Origin: Campanula takesimana
Lineage: Eukaryota > Streptophyta > Magnoliopsida > Asterales > Campanulaceae
Length of the DNA: 64,000 nt
Assembly (NCBI GenBank): GCA_026119855.1
Contig: JAOWBW010000442.1
Span: 966,559-1,030,558, forward strand
Direction of reading: 5' to 3'
Every line of letters starts with the position of its first letter. The first letter of the stretch is position 1. The translations under genes and the position numbers were made by a program. The notes beneath the pieces are model-generated. The model saw nothing but the letters and a program-made list of their open reading frames with translations, was not told where the DNA came from and did not search any database. This document shows positions 21,166-32,426 of this stretch, piece after piece.

Positions 21166-21276
21166 TCACTACTCGGATATTCTCTCATTTTAAAAATGAT
21201 ATTTTTATTTTTATTTTAGAAAATTATTTCATTTTCAAAATAAATATTTCAAAATTACTAAATTTGCAAAATATTT

Positions 21277-21418
21277 TATTGTGTGGTCAAAATTAATTAA
21301 TTAATTAATATTTCTGTTAGTGAAACAAATATTCAAACTCTTAAATTTTTTGAATAATCAAATGAAGAAATGTTTTAATGCAAAGAAAAAATTAATTAAT
21401 TAATTTTGACCACACAAT
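21277..21418. repeat. 142 bp inverted repeat with near-perfect arms
   Basis: TTGTGTGGTCAAAATTAATT on the left is mirrored by AATTAATTTTGACCACACAA on the right. The arms are about 27 bp and include (ATTA)n. Probably a small foldback transposon. Confidence 0.7.
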
Positions 21419-21458
21419 TAAATATTTATTTCATACAAATACTTACCACAATATAATA

Positions 21459-21713
21459 CTCCCTCTGTCTCACTTGAATTAGGACAAATTTTCTTTTCAG
21501 GTGTCCCACTCGAATTAAGACAACCTAAAAATGGAAGCGTTTTATTTAATGGGACCCACATTCACACTCACAACAACTTTTCACTCATTATTCTTTACTC
21601 CACTTTCTCTCTCCTACTTCACTTTTCATACTCACAACACCTACTCCACTAACATTTTTTTCTTAATCCATGTGCTCAACCCAAAAATCTTAATTCGGGT
21701 GGGACGGAGGGAG
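21459..21713. mobile_element. Stowaway-like MITE, 255 bp
   Basis: Ends CTCCCTCTGTCTCACTTGAA and GGGACGGAGGGAG with flanking TA. Close relative of 17505-17759 and the same length. Confidence 0.85.
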
Positions 21714-22208
21714 TACACAAAAATGCCTATAAAAATATTTGACAAATCAATTTGAAGTGTGAGAAGTAGGTAGGATTTTTGGCAATATGGGCCAGGAATG
21801 AAAAACACGCGCCCATAAACGTGGTGGGCACCTTGTGAATTTATAGGAGTTTAATAAAGTGGACGGAAAGTGACTGACTCTGTAGCATTTTCAGTTTCAT
21901 GTTAGCCTAGGATTGTGTAGGGGTACTGTCACATCCTTTTATTTTCTACTATGCTGATGCTAACTTTTAATTTCATCCTCCCCCTTTAATACAAAAGTTT
22001 TTAAATATCAAAAGAAATTAAAGGATTTCTATAATAAAAGAAAATACATTTGTAATTATTCTCTCAATAATAATAATATGCACACTTTTAAATGTGCATA
22101 GAAATTAAGAAGCGAATAGTATATTTTTTATTAATTAGCAGTAACATATATGTTGTGAGTAAGAAAAATGATGTTGAAAAGAAAAAAATGTCGTTGTGAA
22201 TAAGAGTA
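21714..22208. other. Intergenic, no gene seen
   Basis: Non-coding and AT-rich. No sustained reading frame. Confidence 0.5.
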
Positions 22209-22210
22209 TA

Positions 22211-22468
22211 CTCTCTTTGTCTCAAACCAATGTGCACACTTTTCGTTGTACACAAGAACTAAGATATGAATATTGATGAATAGTTGTCGTGAGTATAAAA
22301 CTGATGTAGGAGAAAGAACTTATAGTAAGAAATAATAGTTGATAGTTGTGTGTATGATAAAGGAGTTTCATTTAATGAAAAAAAAATATAAAAGTTATTT
22401 AAGAAATATTGATTTATCAATGGTACTCCTCAAAAAAAAATTGCACATGATTATGAGACGAAAAAAAT
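22211..22468. mobile_element. Decayed Stowaway-like MITE
   Basis: Left end CTCTCTTTGTCTCAAACCAA; the right end around GATTATGAGACGAAAAAA is worn. Confidence 0.5.
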
Positions 22469-22923
22469 AATTATTTAGAGTAAAGTCCTATTTTAAAAAG
22501 TGAGTCAAAAATTTAAATAATTCTTTTGTACGCAGAGTTTCCAATAAAACTTGAAAATATTTTAGCACAAAATAAAAAATAGTACGTAGTTTTATGACAA
22601 TACTTTGTTTATACGTTTAGAAGATATCACCCAATTTTATTTTTATTTTTTTTTAAAAAAAAAGAAGAAACAACAGCTTTTTAATATGTTACTAGCGTTT
22701 CATTATATGATTGGTAAATCATTTGTACGAAAACTCTAAAACATTAATGCTACATTAAGGTAAAAATTTGATCATAATATTTTTTTCATCTAAATTAATA
22801 AATATAGCTTTCTTCAAAGAAAAGTTACATTTAAAAAAAAAAAATCATTGTGCAATATAATAAAATTAAAGTTAAGTAAAGATTCATTCAAAAGATGGCA
22901 GACTTGTTGAATGAAATTATTAT
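22469..22923. other. Intergenic, AT-rich
   Basis: A-rich and T-rich tracts, no gene and no clear element. Confidence 0.5.
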
Positions 22924-23075
22924 CACAAGTATTTCAATATCTTTAATCAAGCGATGCTAATGTCATCCTCACTGCAAGTATTTTAATATTTTTAATCGAG
23001 CGATACTAATGTCATTCTCACAGCAAGTATTTCAATACCTTTAATCGAGCGATACTAATGCCATTCTCACCGCAA
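22924..23075. repeat. 49-51 bp tandem repeat, three copies
   Basis: The unit CAAGTATTTCAATACCTTTA plus ATCGAGCGATACTAATGTCA plus TTCTCACNG is repeated three times head to tail with few changes. Confidence 0.85.
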
Positions 23076-23346
23076 GCGAAGCTAGATTATTTAAATTGGG
23101 TCCGTGTCCGTGATCATAAAAAATCACTAGTGAGATCTTTAGCGACTGATTGAAACTTGACCATGTATATGCAAAGCAGAAAATACACTAATTTATTTTT
23201 GTCTAATTTTAATTAGTAAATGGTTTTGCCATTTTCAAAGAATTTTGAGTTTTGCCACTCATAACTCTTGAGTTTAGCAGTATCAAAATAAAATAGAATC
23301 TCTCTCGTCTGATTTAATTGTACGGTTAAAATTCTATAAAATAATA

Positions 23347-23641
23347 CTCCCTCCGTCTCAGTTTATGATTTTTACTTTCCTTTTTTGGTATGTCCCAGTT
23401 TAAGGGTCTTAGTTGTTTTATTCTTTAAATGGCAAAATATGAATATTGTTTTGAACAATCTTTTCCTCATAAAGTTCATATATTACAAAAAAAACCATCA
23501 CTCACTCGTCTACTTTTCACCCACATGCTTTATGAATGGTAATTGTATCATTCAAACATTACTATTGTTGACTCAAATTTACATTGATTTCTTAATAGGC
23601 GTGTAAAGTCAAACTAAGAACCTTAAACGAGGACGGAGGGG
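23347..23641. mobile_element. Stowaway-like MITE, 295 bp
   Basis: Starts CTCCCTCCGTCTCAGTTTA, ends GAGGACGGAGGGG, with TA on both sides. Confidence 0.8.
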
Positions 23642-23704
23642 TATAATGAGTACGCAAATTATTTTTATTGAAGAAGTAAATTTAATCTTCTAATTTAGTA
23701 GTAA

Positions 23705-23926
23705 TCCGTCCGCCACATACTTATCGCTACTTATTTTTATTTTGGGCGTCCCATACTTATTGCTACTTACTCAAAATGTTCACTTTTCTCTCTCATATTC
23801 ATTCACAACAACTATCTATTAACTTATTTTATCTCTTATACACATTCACAATACTTAATTTTCCAACATATTTTTTTAATTTCCGTGCACTTTCATTTGA
23901 TGTCAATAAATATGAGACGGAAGGAG
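23705..23926. mobile_element. Stowaway-like MITE, decayed left end
   Basis: Left end ATCCGTCCGCCACATACTTA, right end ATGAGACGGAAGGAG followed by TA. Confidence 0.65.
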
Positions 23927-24014
23927 TATAATTTTTCAATGTAAGGTAAGTAATTTTTATTACCGGACAGAAGATTATAAGAAATGCGAAAATAATAAGG
24001 GTGGGTGAGATATG

Positions 24015-24155
24015 ATTCAGTCTTATGAAAAACATATTTTACACTAAGAGATGTATAAAACTTGTTTTACATTAATAAATTTTGTTTTAAATTAAGAGAT
24101 GAAAACATATTTTACACTTAAATAAGTGTAAAAAAAGTTTTTCTATAGATTTTCG
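24015..24155. repeat. Short foldback repeat, copy B
   Basis: Same family as 21046-21165: TCAGTCTTATGAAAAACATA, then TTTTACACTAAGAGATG, then AGTTTTTCTATAGATTTTC. Confidence 0.6.
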
Positions 24156-24159
24156 CGTG

Positions 24160-24660
24160 AGATAGACAGAGTATGTCATTTTATTATTTTCTTTTGATGT
24201 ATTGTACCCAAAAAAAAAAATAAAAAAAAATGGTACAGTCCGAACCTATATATCCAATCAGCAGCTTACACAACATCACTAGCATAGAGTCAAAAGAGAG
24301 GAGTGTGAAAGTAACGCGCTATCTCTAGACGCGTGGTGTTACTGTTAGTCCCATTTGGGTATAAACTTTAACGTCCCCGTTATCAAATACATGGACATCT
24401 ATACCCCTTCGGAAATTCAAAGAATCAATGCATGGGGGATAAAAAGTACCCCAATTTTATTTTATTTCCCCCCCCCTATGTACGTCTGTTAAGCTTAAAT
24501 CCTCTCTCAATCCCATTTCTTCGTACGGAACGATTCAGAAATTATTCAACACTGATTTTAATGTTTTTTTTTTTTTTTTTGTAGCAGCGAAGAATTTGAT
24601 TTCCATCAACCAAGTGTTAAATGTTTGAGGATTTTTTTTTTTTTTTTTGATTCGTGGAAT
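24160..24660. promoter_or_regulatory. Upstream region of the Cys-rich gene
   Basis: It contains CTATATATCC near 24247 and pyrimidine-rich leader sequence with long T tracts (24564-24582 and 24632-24648) before the ATG at 24663. No promoter box can be assigned firmly. Confidence 0.35.
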
Positions 24661-24662
24661 TA

Positions 24663-25304
24663 ATGGAGGAAAGTGTTAGTAATCGAGCACCTGATCAGAT
24701 TCAACGTAGAGCCGTCGTCGTTGGAAGCGCCGGCGGAGGCGGAATCGTATCGAGGAACCAGAGATATCCGGCTGAAGATGACGGCGGTGGCGGTGGAGAT
24801 ACGATGATCAAGTGTTCGGGTAAGTCGTGCAGGTCGTGCGCCGGAGGTTTGATCGCCGACTGTGTGGCGTTGTGTTGCTGCCCTTGTGCGGTGGTCAACA
24901 TTTTGACTCTGGCGTTTCTGAAGGTGCCGTGGATGATGGGGAGGAAGTGTTTAGGGTTAGGGAAAAACAATAATAAGAAGAAATTGAAATCGAAATCGAA
25001 ATCAAAATCAAAATGTTGTGAAGAGATTGATGATCATCATCATCAACGTCGTCGTGATTCAGGGTGGGGGGAGACGATGATGATGGAAATGGAAATGGAA
25101 ATGGAGGACAGAAATGGAATTTCGAGAAAAGATGAGGGCACATCGGGAATTGTAAAATTTGGAGACGACGACAATTACAGTGCAAGGTTTGAAGCTGAGA
25201 AAGTGTGGTTGGAATTGTACCAGGTTGGTCATTTGGGTTTTGGTAGGGTTTCTTTTACTGGAAATGGGATTCAGTCTACAGGGAAGGGTAATTCTGGAAA
25301 TTAA
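24663..25304 (+). CDS. Plant-specific Cys-rich small protein, single exon
   Basis: 213 residues from ATG 24663 (an upstream in-frame GTG at 24654 is not used as the start) to TAA at 25302-25304. Residues 49-95 are the conserved part: a CSGKSCRSCAGG stretch, then GLIADCVALCCCPCAVVNIL, a hydrophobic Cys-cluster segment, then KVPWMMGRK. I recognise this as a plant-only family of unknown function whose members share the Asp-Cys-cluster/AVVN/KVP block. The hydrophobic Cys block could attach to membranes or be lipidated, which is inference. Flanks are low complexity: Gly runs (24-46), a KSKSKSK tract (109-117) and an MEMEMEME tract (141-148), the last two from simple DNA repeats. The C-terminal FEAEKVWLELYQVG is the other part that looks conserved. 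Higher GC than the surroundings supports a real gene. Confidence 0.75.
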   Translation: MEESVSNRAPDQIQRRAVVVGSAGGGGIVSRNQRYPAEDDGGGGGDTMIKCSGKSCRSCAGGLIADCVALCCCPCAVVNILTLAFLKVPWMMGRKCLGLGKNNNKKKLKSKSKSKSKCCEEIDDHHHQRRRDSGWGETMMMEMEMEMEDRNGISRKDEGTSGIVKFGDDDNYSARFEAEKVWLELYQVGHLGFGRVSFTGNGIQSTGKGNSGN

Positions 25305-25600
25305 ATTGTTTATCTGGAAATGGGAATTTTTTTTTTTTTTTTTTTTCACTCTTTTTTTTTTCACTATCTTTTTTTTTTTTTTACACTTGAAGCATGAGGG
25401 GGTGAAAAAAATTGTTGTCAGGTTTTACCCTTGTGGTTTTAAGTGATTAAATGGTAAATTTGGAAATGGAAATGAAGAATGTATGTCATTTCCTACTGCA
25501 TCTTCTTTGAAAGTCTACTTTCATTCTTTCTCCATTTGATTTTCATTTCATATGTATTTTATTTTTATCTCTCTAAACAAAATGAATTTTATTACCCACT
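25305..25600 (+). other. 3' flank of the Cys-rich gene with T tracts
   Basis: Three poly-T tracts (about 25327-25346, 25351-25360 and 25369-25382) directly after the stop, then non-coding sequence. Probably the 3' UTR and flank. No polyadenylation signal can be fixed. Confidence 0.45.
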
Positions 25601-25870
25601 CTGTTTTTAAATGAATTTTCAATTTTTTTTAAGTACCATATACAATTACAAATATTGAACTTCTATACAACCAAAGGTCAAAGATCTATTAATATTTTTG
25701 TTATAACCGTTTTAAACATTTAGTTTTGCAAGTGTATAAGATGAGCGGTGAAAAAAATTAATATTGTAGTAAAGAACAATTTAACGACAAAGTTTTTGAC
25801 AAAGAACACATTAATTTTTAAACAATAAAATTTTAAAAATAGGCATTCATTTAGGAACGAGAAAAAGTAT
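25601..25870. mobile_element. Decayed MITE, third copy of the 1180-1689 family
   Basis: Shares AACATTTAGTTTTGCA and AATTTAACGACAAAGTT with the elements at 1180-1689, in the orientation of the second copy. Its ends are worn. Confidence 0.5.
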
Positions 25871-26066
25871 GAAACAATAGTGTGATAATGTGATTGTTAT
25901 TTTTGTTAAGGAGATTAGAGGCAAATATTTTGTGGCTCTTTTTTCAAACCTAGAATTCGAAACATTCTGCATTGGTATTCTCATTAAAAAAAAGTCTTGC
26001 ATAATTTGCTGAATTTCATTGTAGAAATTTGTAAAATCTCTAGCAATGAATGCTTCGAAAATTGTA

Positions 26067-26332
26067 CTCCCTCCGTTTTATAATACATGACGTTTTATGA
26101 GTAATTTTTTGTTCCAAAATATTTGACGTTTTACTATTACCAAGAAAGAATTATTCTTGTTTATATATTATACCCTTATTCATTAATTGTGAACTATTTC
26201 TTGTATAAGCATTTAAATGCTTAGGTAATTGGATACTTTTAGGGGCACATATGTCTTTTTAATATGTATTAATTGCATTTCTTAATATGTGTGAAGAAAT
26301 CTAAAACGACACGTATTATGAAACGGAGGGAG
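26067..26332. mobile_element. Stowaway-like MITE, 266 bp (AATACATGACGTTTTA subfamily)
   Basis: Ends CTCCCTCCGTTTTATAATAC and GTATTATGAAACGGAGGGAG, about 20 bp of perfect inverted repeat apart from one base, with TA flanks. Relatives lie at 51000-51780. Confidence 0.88.
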
Positions 26333-26653
26333 TATATTTGAGACGATAATTCAAAGTTAAATCTAAAGTCCTACACGTTCAGATCAGTTCAGCTGAAGAG
26401 CACTTTTTTTATTGTGTATTTTTCTACTAAGTTCACCTATATATTTACAGATTCAGTACGTACCAAAATGACTATCATTTTCTTTTGAAATTTTAATTTA
26501 AAGATGACCCTTTTTTAAAAAAATATTACCATGACCTTAAAAAAAACAAAAAGAATATTTGGGAACATTTTTTTTCTTACCCACCGCAATGATATACCTT
26601 TATAAGAAGAGAACTATGTATCCGTAAAGTCTACTTTTTTTGTAATTACCTAG
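26333..26653. other. Intergenic, no feature seen
   Basis: AT-rich and non-coding. Confidence 0.5.
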
Positions 26654-27055
26654 TGTTAGGGAGTCAGCCTAAGCCTAAGTCTCACATCGGCAATTGAAAT
26701 AAGAATTGCTTAATACTCCCTCCGTTCCATTTCAAATTGCAAAAGTTGCCAAAAAGGGTGTCCCAACTAAAATTGCAAAATCCAAAAATGGCAAGTTTTA
26801 ACCCACTTGCACACTCACATCCACTAACCCAGTAACTATTCTCTACCCCACTTTCTCTCTCCCACTCAACTATCAACACTCACAACACATCACCTTTTTC
26901 ACTTTTTCCCTTAATCCCCGTGTCAACCTAGTATTTGCAATTTGAAATGGGACGGGGGGAGTATATAAAGATGTCCACACACTCCTTTAGTATAAGGCCT
27001 TTTGAGAGATGACCCCAAAACAAATCTGTGACTAATGTGGAGTGGTGGGGGTGGT
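26654..27055 (+). repeat. U-snRNA-promoter-like repeat, copy 2, split by a MITE
   Basis: Starts TGTTAGGG. The element GTCTCACATCGG (26679-26690) and the TATATAAAG box (from about 26962) are now about 270 bp apart because a 246 bp MITE sits between them. Removing it would give near-normal snRNA-type spacing. CCACACACTCCTTTAGT follows. Confidence 0.5.
26716..26961. mobile_element. Stowaway-like MITE inserted between USE-like and TATA boxes
   Basis: 246 bp, ends CTCCCTCCGTTCCATTTCAA and TTTGAAATGGGACGGGGGGAG, flanked by TA. The right TA is shared with the TATA box. Confidence 0.88.
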
Positions 27056-27202
27056 CGCGACATTATATGATGAAATCATTTAGAATTTTTATGTGTGTAG
27101 ATTACTGAAATTTATATGTTGACTTTGAAAAATTTCTCTTAGACTATGAAATAACATTTAAAAGTCAATGTTTTAAAAACCTAATCAAATTAAAAATGAA
27201 CA

Positions 27203-27328
27203 TGCCGATGAGCCTTTGGCTCAATGGCATAAGCCCTTGCCTTCCAAAGTGAAGGTCAAGGGTTTAAACCCCCTCCACTGCTTGTATTGAAAATATTGTA
27301 ATTTGGCTAAATAAAAAAAAAATGATAA
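27203..27328 (+). mobile_element. tRNA-derived SINE, 126 bp
   Basis: A perfect 12 bp duplication TAAAAATGAACA flanks it (27191-27202 and 27329-27340). Box A-like TTTGGCTCAATGG and box B-like GTCAAGGGTTTAAACCCC give a pol III promoter, and it ends with an A tract. These are the marks of a plant SINE. Confidence 0.85.
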
Positions 27329-27633
27329 TAAAAATGAACAATGGATGGAAGGAATATGCGTTGTAGACTTGATAAGAGCTTACTGTACATGCCAAAGTTT
27401 TCCAAATTCATTGACTTAAATTTTAAAAACAGAAGTTTTCAATTATAAAAGGGAGCAAATTGCACCATACTACCACTAAGTTTACACATGGAATTGCAAT
27501 GTGGGTCATAAAGTACCAAAAGTTGTAATTTAGTGCATAATGTTCACACAAAATCGAAATCCACTGCAATTTTGGATACATGTTATAATAGATGGATGGT
27601 AGTTAACAATAGTTAACAAAATAAAAGAAAATT

Positions 27634-28779
27634 GGGCAAATTGCAATTTGGTTACCTGAACTTTCCCCATTGTTGCAATTCGGTTCCCAACATATCATTT
27701 TTTGCAACCCCTTCCCCATGTTGTCATTTTGTTGCAATCCAATGAAATTTTGGATGGAAACCTAACTGCTGTTAAAAATTAACGTCACATGCCTTGCACA
27801 TGATTTTTGAAGGGGCAAAAATGACTTCTCACATGTTTATTAAGGGAAAAATGACTTCCCACACCCTTTAACCTGGTATATTGAAAATCACCCCCCTCCC
27901 CAAAATTTCAGTCGCTCGCTCTCTCCTTCATCTACCTCCGGCTCACCCTCCCCCTTCCAGATCCGACAAGTCCTTCATGAATCTCATCTTAGCTCGTCAT
28001 CTCCAAAAACCAGAGGTTCAGTTTTTCTCCAAGCTTGGCAAAGATTCGACCTTCCAGAATCAGATCCGGCCGTTTGCAGCTTTAACCGGCGATTGACTTC
28101 CTCCGGTCTGCAATCTTTGGTCGGCCTCCATCGATCATCTTAGTCTCCGGAAATCTCTCTTAAATGCGACACCTATTCTTCTCGACTACTCTCTCTCTCA
28201 AAGTTCCCCCACCCAAATATCTTTGTTCAAATGTGTTTTGTTTAAGGTTTTATTTTTTCCCTCAATCACTGAACTAGATCTGGTAAAGTGTTAAGGATTT
28301 AATTTATTTTTCTAGATTTTTAGATGTAATGTAGTTGTGGTAGTGGTGGGTTTGGTGGTGTTGATGATGGTCTGAAGTTAGTGGTGGGGGACTAATGGTG
28401 GTGGCGGGGGTGGTGGTGGTGATTGACTAACAATGGTGGTGATTGACTAATGTCTTAAGATTTAGGGTGAAGGGGTGGTTAAAATAGTAATGGTAGTTAG
28501 TTTTCTCCGTTATTTTTGGGTCTATCTTAGTTATTGAACTGTGACTACGTTATCTCCGTTAGTTTTGAGTATTTTATCATGGGAAATGTCATATTTGCCC
28601 ATCTGAAATCATGTGCATGGCACATGGAAGAAATTTTTAACAGCAGTTAGGTTTCCATCCAAAATTTTATTGGATTGCAACAAAATGACAACATGGGGAA
28701 GGGGATTGCAAAAAATGATATGTTGGGAACCGAATTGCAACTATGGGGAAAGTTTAGGTAACCAAATTGCAATTTTCCC
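27634..28779. mobile_element. Inner MULE 1, 1146 bp, possibly gene-carrying
   Basis: TIRs of about 190 bp (GGGCAAATTGCAATTTGGTT on the left, GGGAAAATTGCAATTTGGTT in reverse complement on the right) and a perfect 9 bp duplication AAGAAAATT (27625-27633 and 28780-28788). The inside (27880-28300) is GC-richer and exon-like, with an open frame of about 70 codons ending at 28096, then (GGTGGT)n sequence. It may be a captured gene fragment; its source is not recognised. Confidence 0.88.
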
Positions 28780-28911
28780 AAGAAAATTTGGCGGAATTTC
28801 TAAACCTTTCATTGATCACCCCTATAATTTAACATTTTTTCAAAATATTTCATCAATTATACCACAACAAATAAAAAAATGATTTCTATAAAATAACAAT
28901 ATTTTTAAATT

Positions 28912-30714
28912 GAGGCTTTGGCCAATAAGTCCCTCAACCAAATGAAAACGACCAATAAGGACAGACATTATGGAAACTGGCCAAAAAGACCTTGGATTTT
29001 TGTTGGACCAAAATGCCCCTCTTCTCCCGCACGCGCGTGTGCCAGGAGAATAAAAAAAAATCTTGACGCTAAGCGCATTTGGTTCCTGCGCTTTTTCCCC
29101 ATTTTTCTCTTCCTCCCTACTTTTTCTCTCTTTTCCTTTTTTTTTTCTCTCAAAATTTTAAAATGTAATATCTCAAAATCTAGAAATCGAAAAAATAATC
29201 TGAGACCATTGTTTTAATCGTGTCGTCAAAATGAATCAAACAAGTACACTCAACATATAATTCAAAATTTAGAAATAAAAATCTCATTTTTTACTAGTAA
29301 AAAATTAGAGAAAATCATTTTTCATTTCTCAATTAATTTCACGATTAAAAAATAAAATTTTTATTTTGCACTTGTAAAATCATTTTTCAATTGATTTCTC
29401 AATTGTGTGATTTCGCATTTGTGTCATTTTTTCATTTTCACTTGTAATATCATTTCTCAACTGATTTCACAGTTGTGTGATTTCACAGTTGTGTCATTTT
29501 TTCGTTTTTCACTTGTAAAAACTGATAAATTCATCTCTCAATTTTTTAAAATTATTATAATAACTGAGACATGCGTTTCACAGTTATTCACAAATGAATT
29601 TGAATAAAATAACTGGGACATTCATTTCACAGTTGTTCACACATGATATTGAGTTTAATAAATGAGACATTCATTTCACAGTTGTGTGATTTCAAAGTTG
29701 TATGATTACACATTTGTGTCACTTTTCATTTTTCACTTGTAAAATCATTTCCAATTGATTTCACAATTGTGTCATTTGTCTTTTTTCATCTAAAATCATT
29801 TTTCAATTGATTTCACAGTTGTGTAATTACATAATTGTGTGATTTCTCAAATGTTTAAACATAAAATTGAGACATTCAATTCTTTTTTTTTCTTCATAAT
29901 TGTGTATAAAACTGATTAATTTATCTCTCAATTTTCATAAATGATACTTAATTTCTCAGATGTTTAAATTTGAAACTGAGATATTTGTTTCTCATTTGTT
30001 CATAATTGAGTATTAAAAATAATAAAATCATTTATCAACTATTCGCAATTGATACTTAATTTCTTAGATGCTTAAATTCGACTCTTATAAATAAAATTAA
30101 TTAGTAGGCTAATTGTTTGCAACTAATATCGATAATTCAAAAAATATATAAAAAAAAATAGAAAACCACTTGGTTAGCCAAAAAACAGAAAACTACTTGT
30201 CATTTAAACCCTCCCATCTCCCTTCATAGATTGACCTCATTTTTCCTTCCCCTTACCGCATCAATCTTCCCTCTCTACTTAAAATCACTTCTTTTTTATT
30301 TCCTCCATCCAAACATGCCTCAAATCCTCCCTGATTTCTTCGCCTCCATTAATTTCCAGATGCGGATCCTGGGTTTAGGTGAAGAAACGTGTTTGCCTCC
30401 TGCTATTAATTATATTCTGCCTCAACCTACCATAGAAGCCGCCAGTGGGTGAGGCCGAGCTTGTCATTTTCTCTGCCATTGATTCCTTGTTTCAGAAAAC
30501 TGGTTTGAACCTACGATCACTTGCCGTTTACAATCAGGGAGCGTGTCAACGAAGGTGACAACGTAAATATCAAGGGAAGGGTAGTTTGGCAATTTATAAT
30601 TATTATAAATGGGAGTTTTAAGATTTCAACTCACGATCTTATGGTATAAAAGGAAAAGAGTTGTTTTTATTGGCAAAATCCACCCTCTCTTAGGGATTTA
30701 TTGGTAAAAATCTC
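28912..30714. mobile_element. Inner MULE 2, 1803 bp
   Basis: A perfect 9 bp duplication TTTTAAATT (28903-28911 and 30715-30723) flanks ends GAGGCTTTGGCCAATAAGTC and, in reverse complement, GAGATTTTTACCAATAAATC. The inside holds a long field of degenerate repeats (CACAGTTGTGTGATTTCAC words, about 29330-30060) and a GC-richer block at 30180-30560. Confidence 0.75.
30180..30560 (+). other. Possible captured exon-like block in inner MULE 2
   Basis: Pyrimidine-rich leader-like sequence, then an ATG at 30315 opening a frame of about 45 codons to 30452. No protein family recognised. Its GC is higher than the rest of the element, as in Pack-MULEs that carry host fragments. Confidence 0.3.
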
Positions 30715-30805
30715 TTTTAAATTCTTTGAACAAACAAAAAAAAATTAATAAACAAAATATAATTTTGTTATTACAATTTAATATTAAAAAAAAACACTTG
30801 ATGTA

Positions 30806-30990
30806 CAAGAGACAGTCCGATTTGAGGGTTTATTGTCAAATTTATTCATTCAATATTATTGCCACGCAGTTGTTAATGTCATAAGGTGTGATATTGATAA
30901 TTCTAAAGAGTAAAATTCTACTAAATGACAATTTTTTTTTGAATGAAATAGCAAATTTGACAATAAAATCTCAAATCAGACTGTCTCTTG
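30806..30990. mobile_element. MITE with CAAGAGACAGTC ends, 185 bp
   Basis: Left CAAGAGACAGTCCGATTTGA, right (reverse complement) CAAGAGACAGTCTGATTTGA, with TA on both sides. The TIR runs about 40 bp. It lies in the outer MULE. Confidence 0.75.
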
Positions 30991-31531
30991 TATCGCAGCC
31001 AAGAAATTATTTTTTTAATTGTCATTTTGAATCGTAATAGTCAGATCTGAACCCAAAAAAATATAGATTTGAAGAAATCACAAAAGAAGACAACGATGGT
31101 GTAACATCGAAGATGTGTCGAATTATGTTTTGAAATGGAATTTGAGGCAATTTTTTTAAAATAGGGCAGAAATTCATCACATAAATTTGTTATTTTTAAT
31201 CCTAATGGTAACATTTTTTTATATTGAAATATTGTTATATCTCCAAAAAATATATTGTTTTTTTGTAGAAATTCTGGTTTGTTGTGGTATAATTGACGGA
31301 AATAGGAAATTAAATTTGTTAAATTATAAGGGTGGTCAATGCTAGTTTTAGAAAATTCGTTAACATTTCCATTCATTTTGTTAACTTTAGTTACCTACCA
31401 TCTATCCATTATAACAACCATCCAAAATCACAGTGAATTGCAACTTTGTGAGAACATTATGCACTAAATTACAACTTTTGCAACTTTATATAAACTTAGT
31501 GGTAGTATAGTGCAATTTGCCCAATAAAAGG

Positions 31532-31924
31532 CTAAAGGACTTTTCCAAAGTCATTTCGAGATTTCTTCTCTACAATACAGGTGGTAAATTTATTGTGTTT
31601 AATTGTCCCTTTCATTTCACTATTTCAGGAAGTGTATTAATTAATCTATTTTTATATGAGGTGTATTATTATTATAGTACAAAACCTTCCAAAAGTGGAT
31701 TGCTAAAAGGAACCTCCCAGACCTTTTAGGCGAAACACGAAACCGTCAAATAAGATGCTCACGGATAATAATCTGTTTTTATTACTCAATGGATATTTTA
31801 TTTTAGCCTGACTAGATCTCGTGAGAGATGTAAACTTGTTATTTTTAATTTTCCATCCATTTCAGAACAATTTGCGTGTAGCTCACTCACGTTGATCTTA
31901 TGGAATATCAACGGGACAAAAACT
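31532..31924. other. Intergenic, no feature seen
   Basis: Mixed sequence with no gene and no recognised transposon. Confidence 0.5.
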
Positions 31925-32059
31925 TGTGTGAGACGTTCTCACGTGTGAGACGAGTCTTATTGAGAGAGTAAATGGTTTGCCCCTTATGAGTGGGGCGGGG
32001 CAAACCTATTTTCTCTCTCAACAAGACCCATCTCACGTGTGAGACCGTCTCACACGACT
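31925..32059. repeat. Foldback MITE with long arms
   Basis: Arms of about 60 bp: GTGTGAGACG...TCTCACGTGTGAGACGAGTC on the left and its near complement on the right, around a short TTATGAGT-type loop. It could fold into a single hairpin. Confidence 0.8.
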
Positions 32060-32426
32060 TCCTCTATCAACGGTGGGTGAAGAAAATGTGATTAAATTAT
32101 TGACAACAGTTGTTGACGTTTTATTTGTTCTACATTAATTTAGAAAATATAATTAATATAATCTGATAACCTTACCTCTTAACAATTAACAAAATAATGA
32201 CTCATTCTAATATGGTAAAGTCAAATAGAAAAAAAAATAAAAAAATTATATGAGACACAAGTGTACAATTAAAATCACTGTAAGAAAATATTGTTATTTC
32301 TAAAATAATACAGTACTTCGTATAAATTTAATGTAATATTATGGAAATACAAATCTTTACTAAAGAACCGTGGAGGAAGTATACTATTCTGATGATAAGA
32401 GTTAATTAATTATATCTTTATTAACG
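32060..32426. other. Intergenic, no feature seen
   Basis: AT-rich and non-coding. Confidence 0.5.

Larger units (their letters stand above)
27453..31522. mobile_element. Outer MULE, 4.07 kb, hosting two nested MULEs
   Basis: The left end GAGCAAATTGCACCATACTA matches the reverse complement of the right end, GGGCAAATTGCACTATACTA, and similarity continues for over 250 bp once the insertions are ignored. Flanks are TATAAAAGG (27444-27452) and AATAAAAGG (31523-31531), an 8-9 bp duplication. No transposase inside. Both inner MULEs and a small TA-flanked MITE are within it. Confidence 0.85.

Noticed and set aside
12600..25304. One long gene from the leader at 12.6 kb to the Cys-rich exon
   Set aside because: It would need a repeat-filled intron of nearly 12 kb, and the Cys-rich gene has its own leader-like sequence. 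Not excluded without RNA data.
27203..27328. tRNA gene
   Set aside because: Box A and box B are present, but no cloverleaf can be closed and the 12 bp duplications plus A tail show a SINE.
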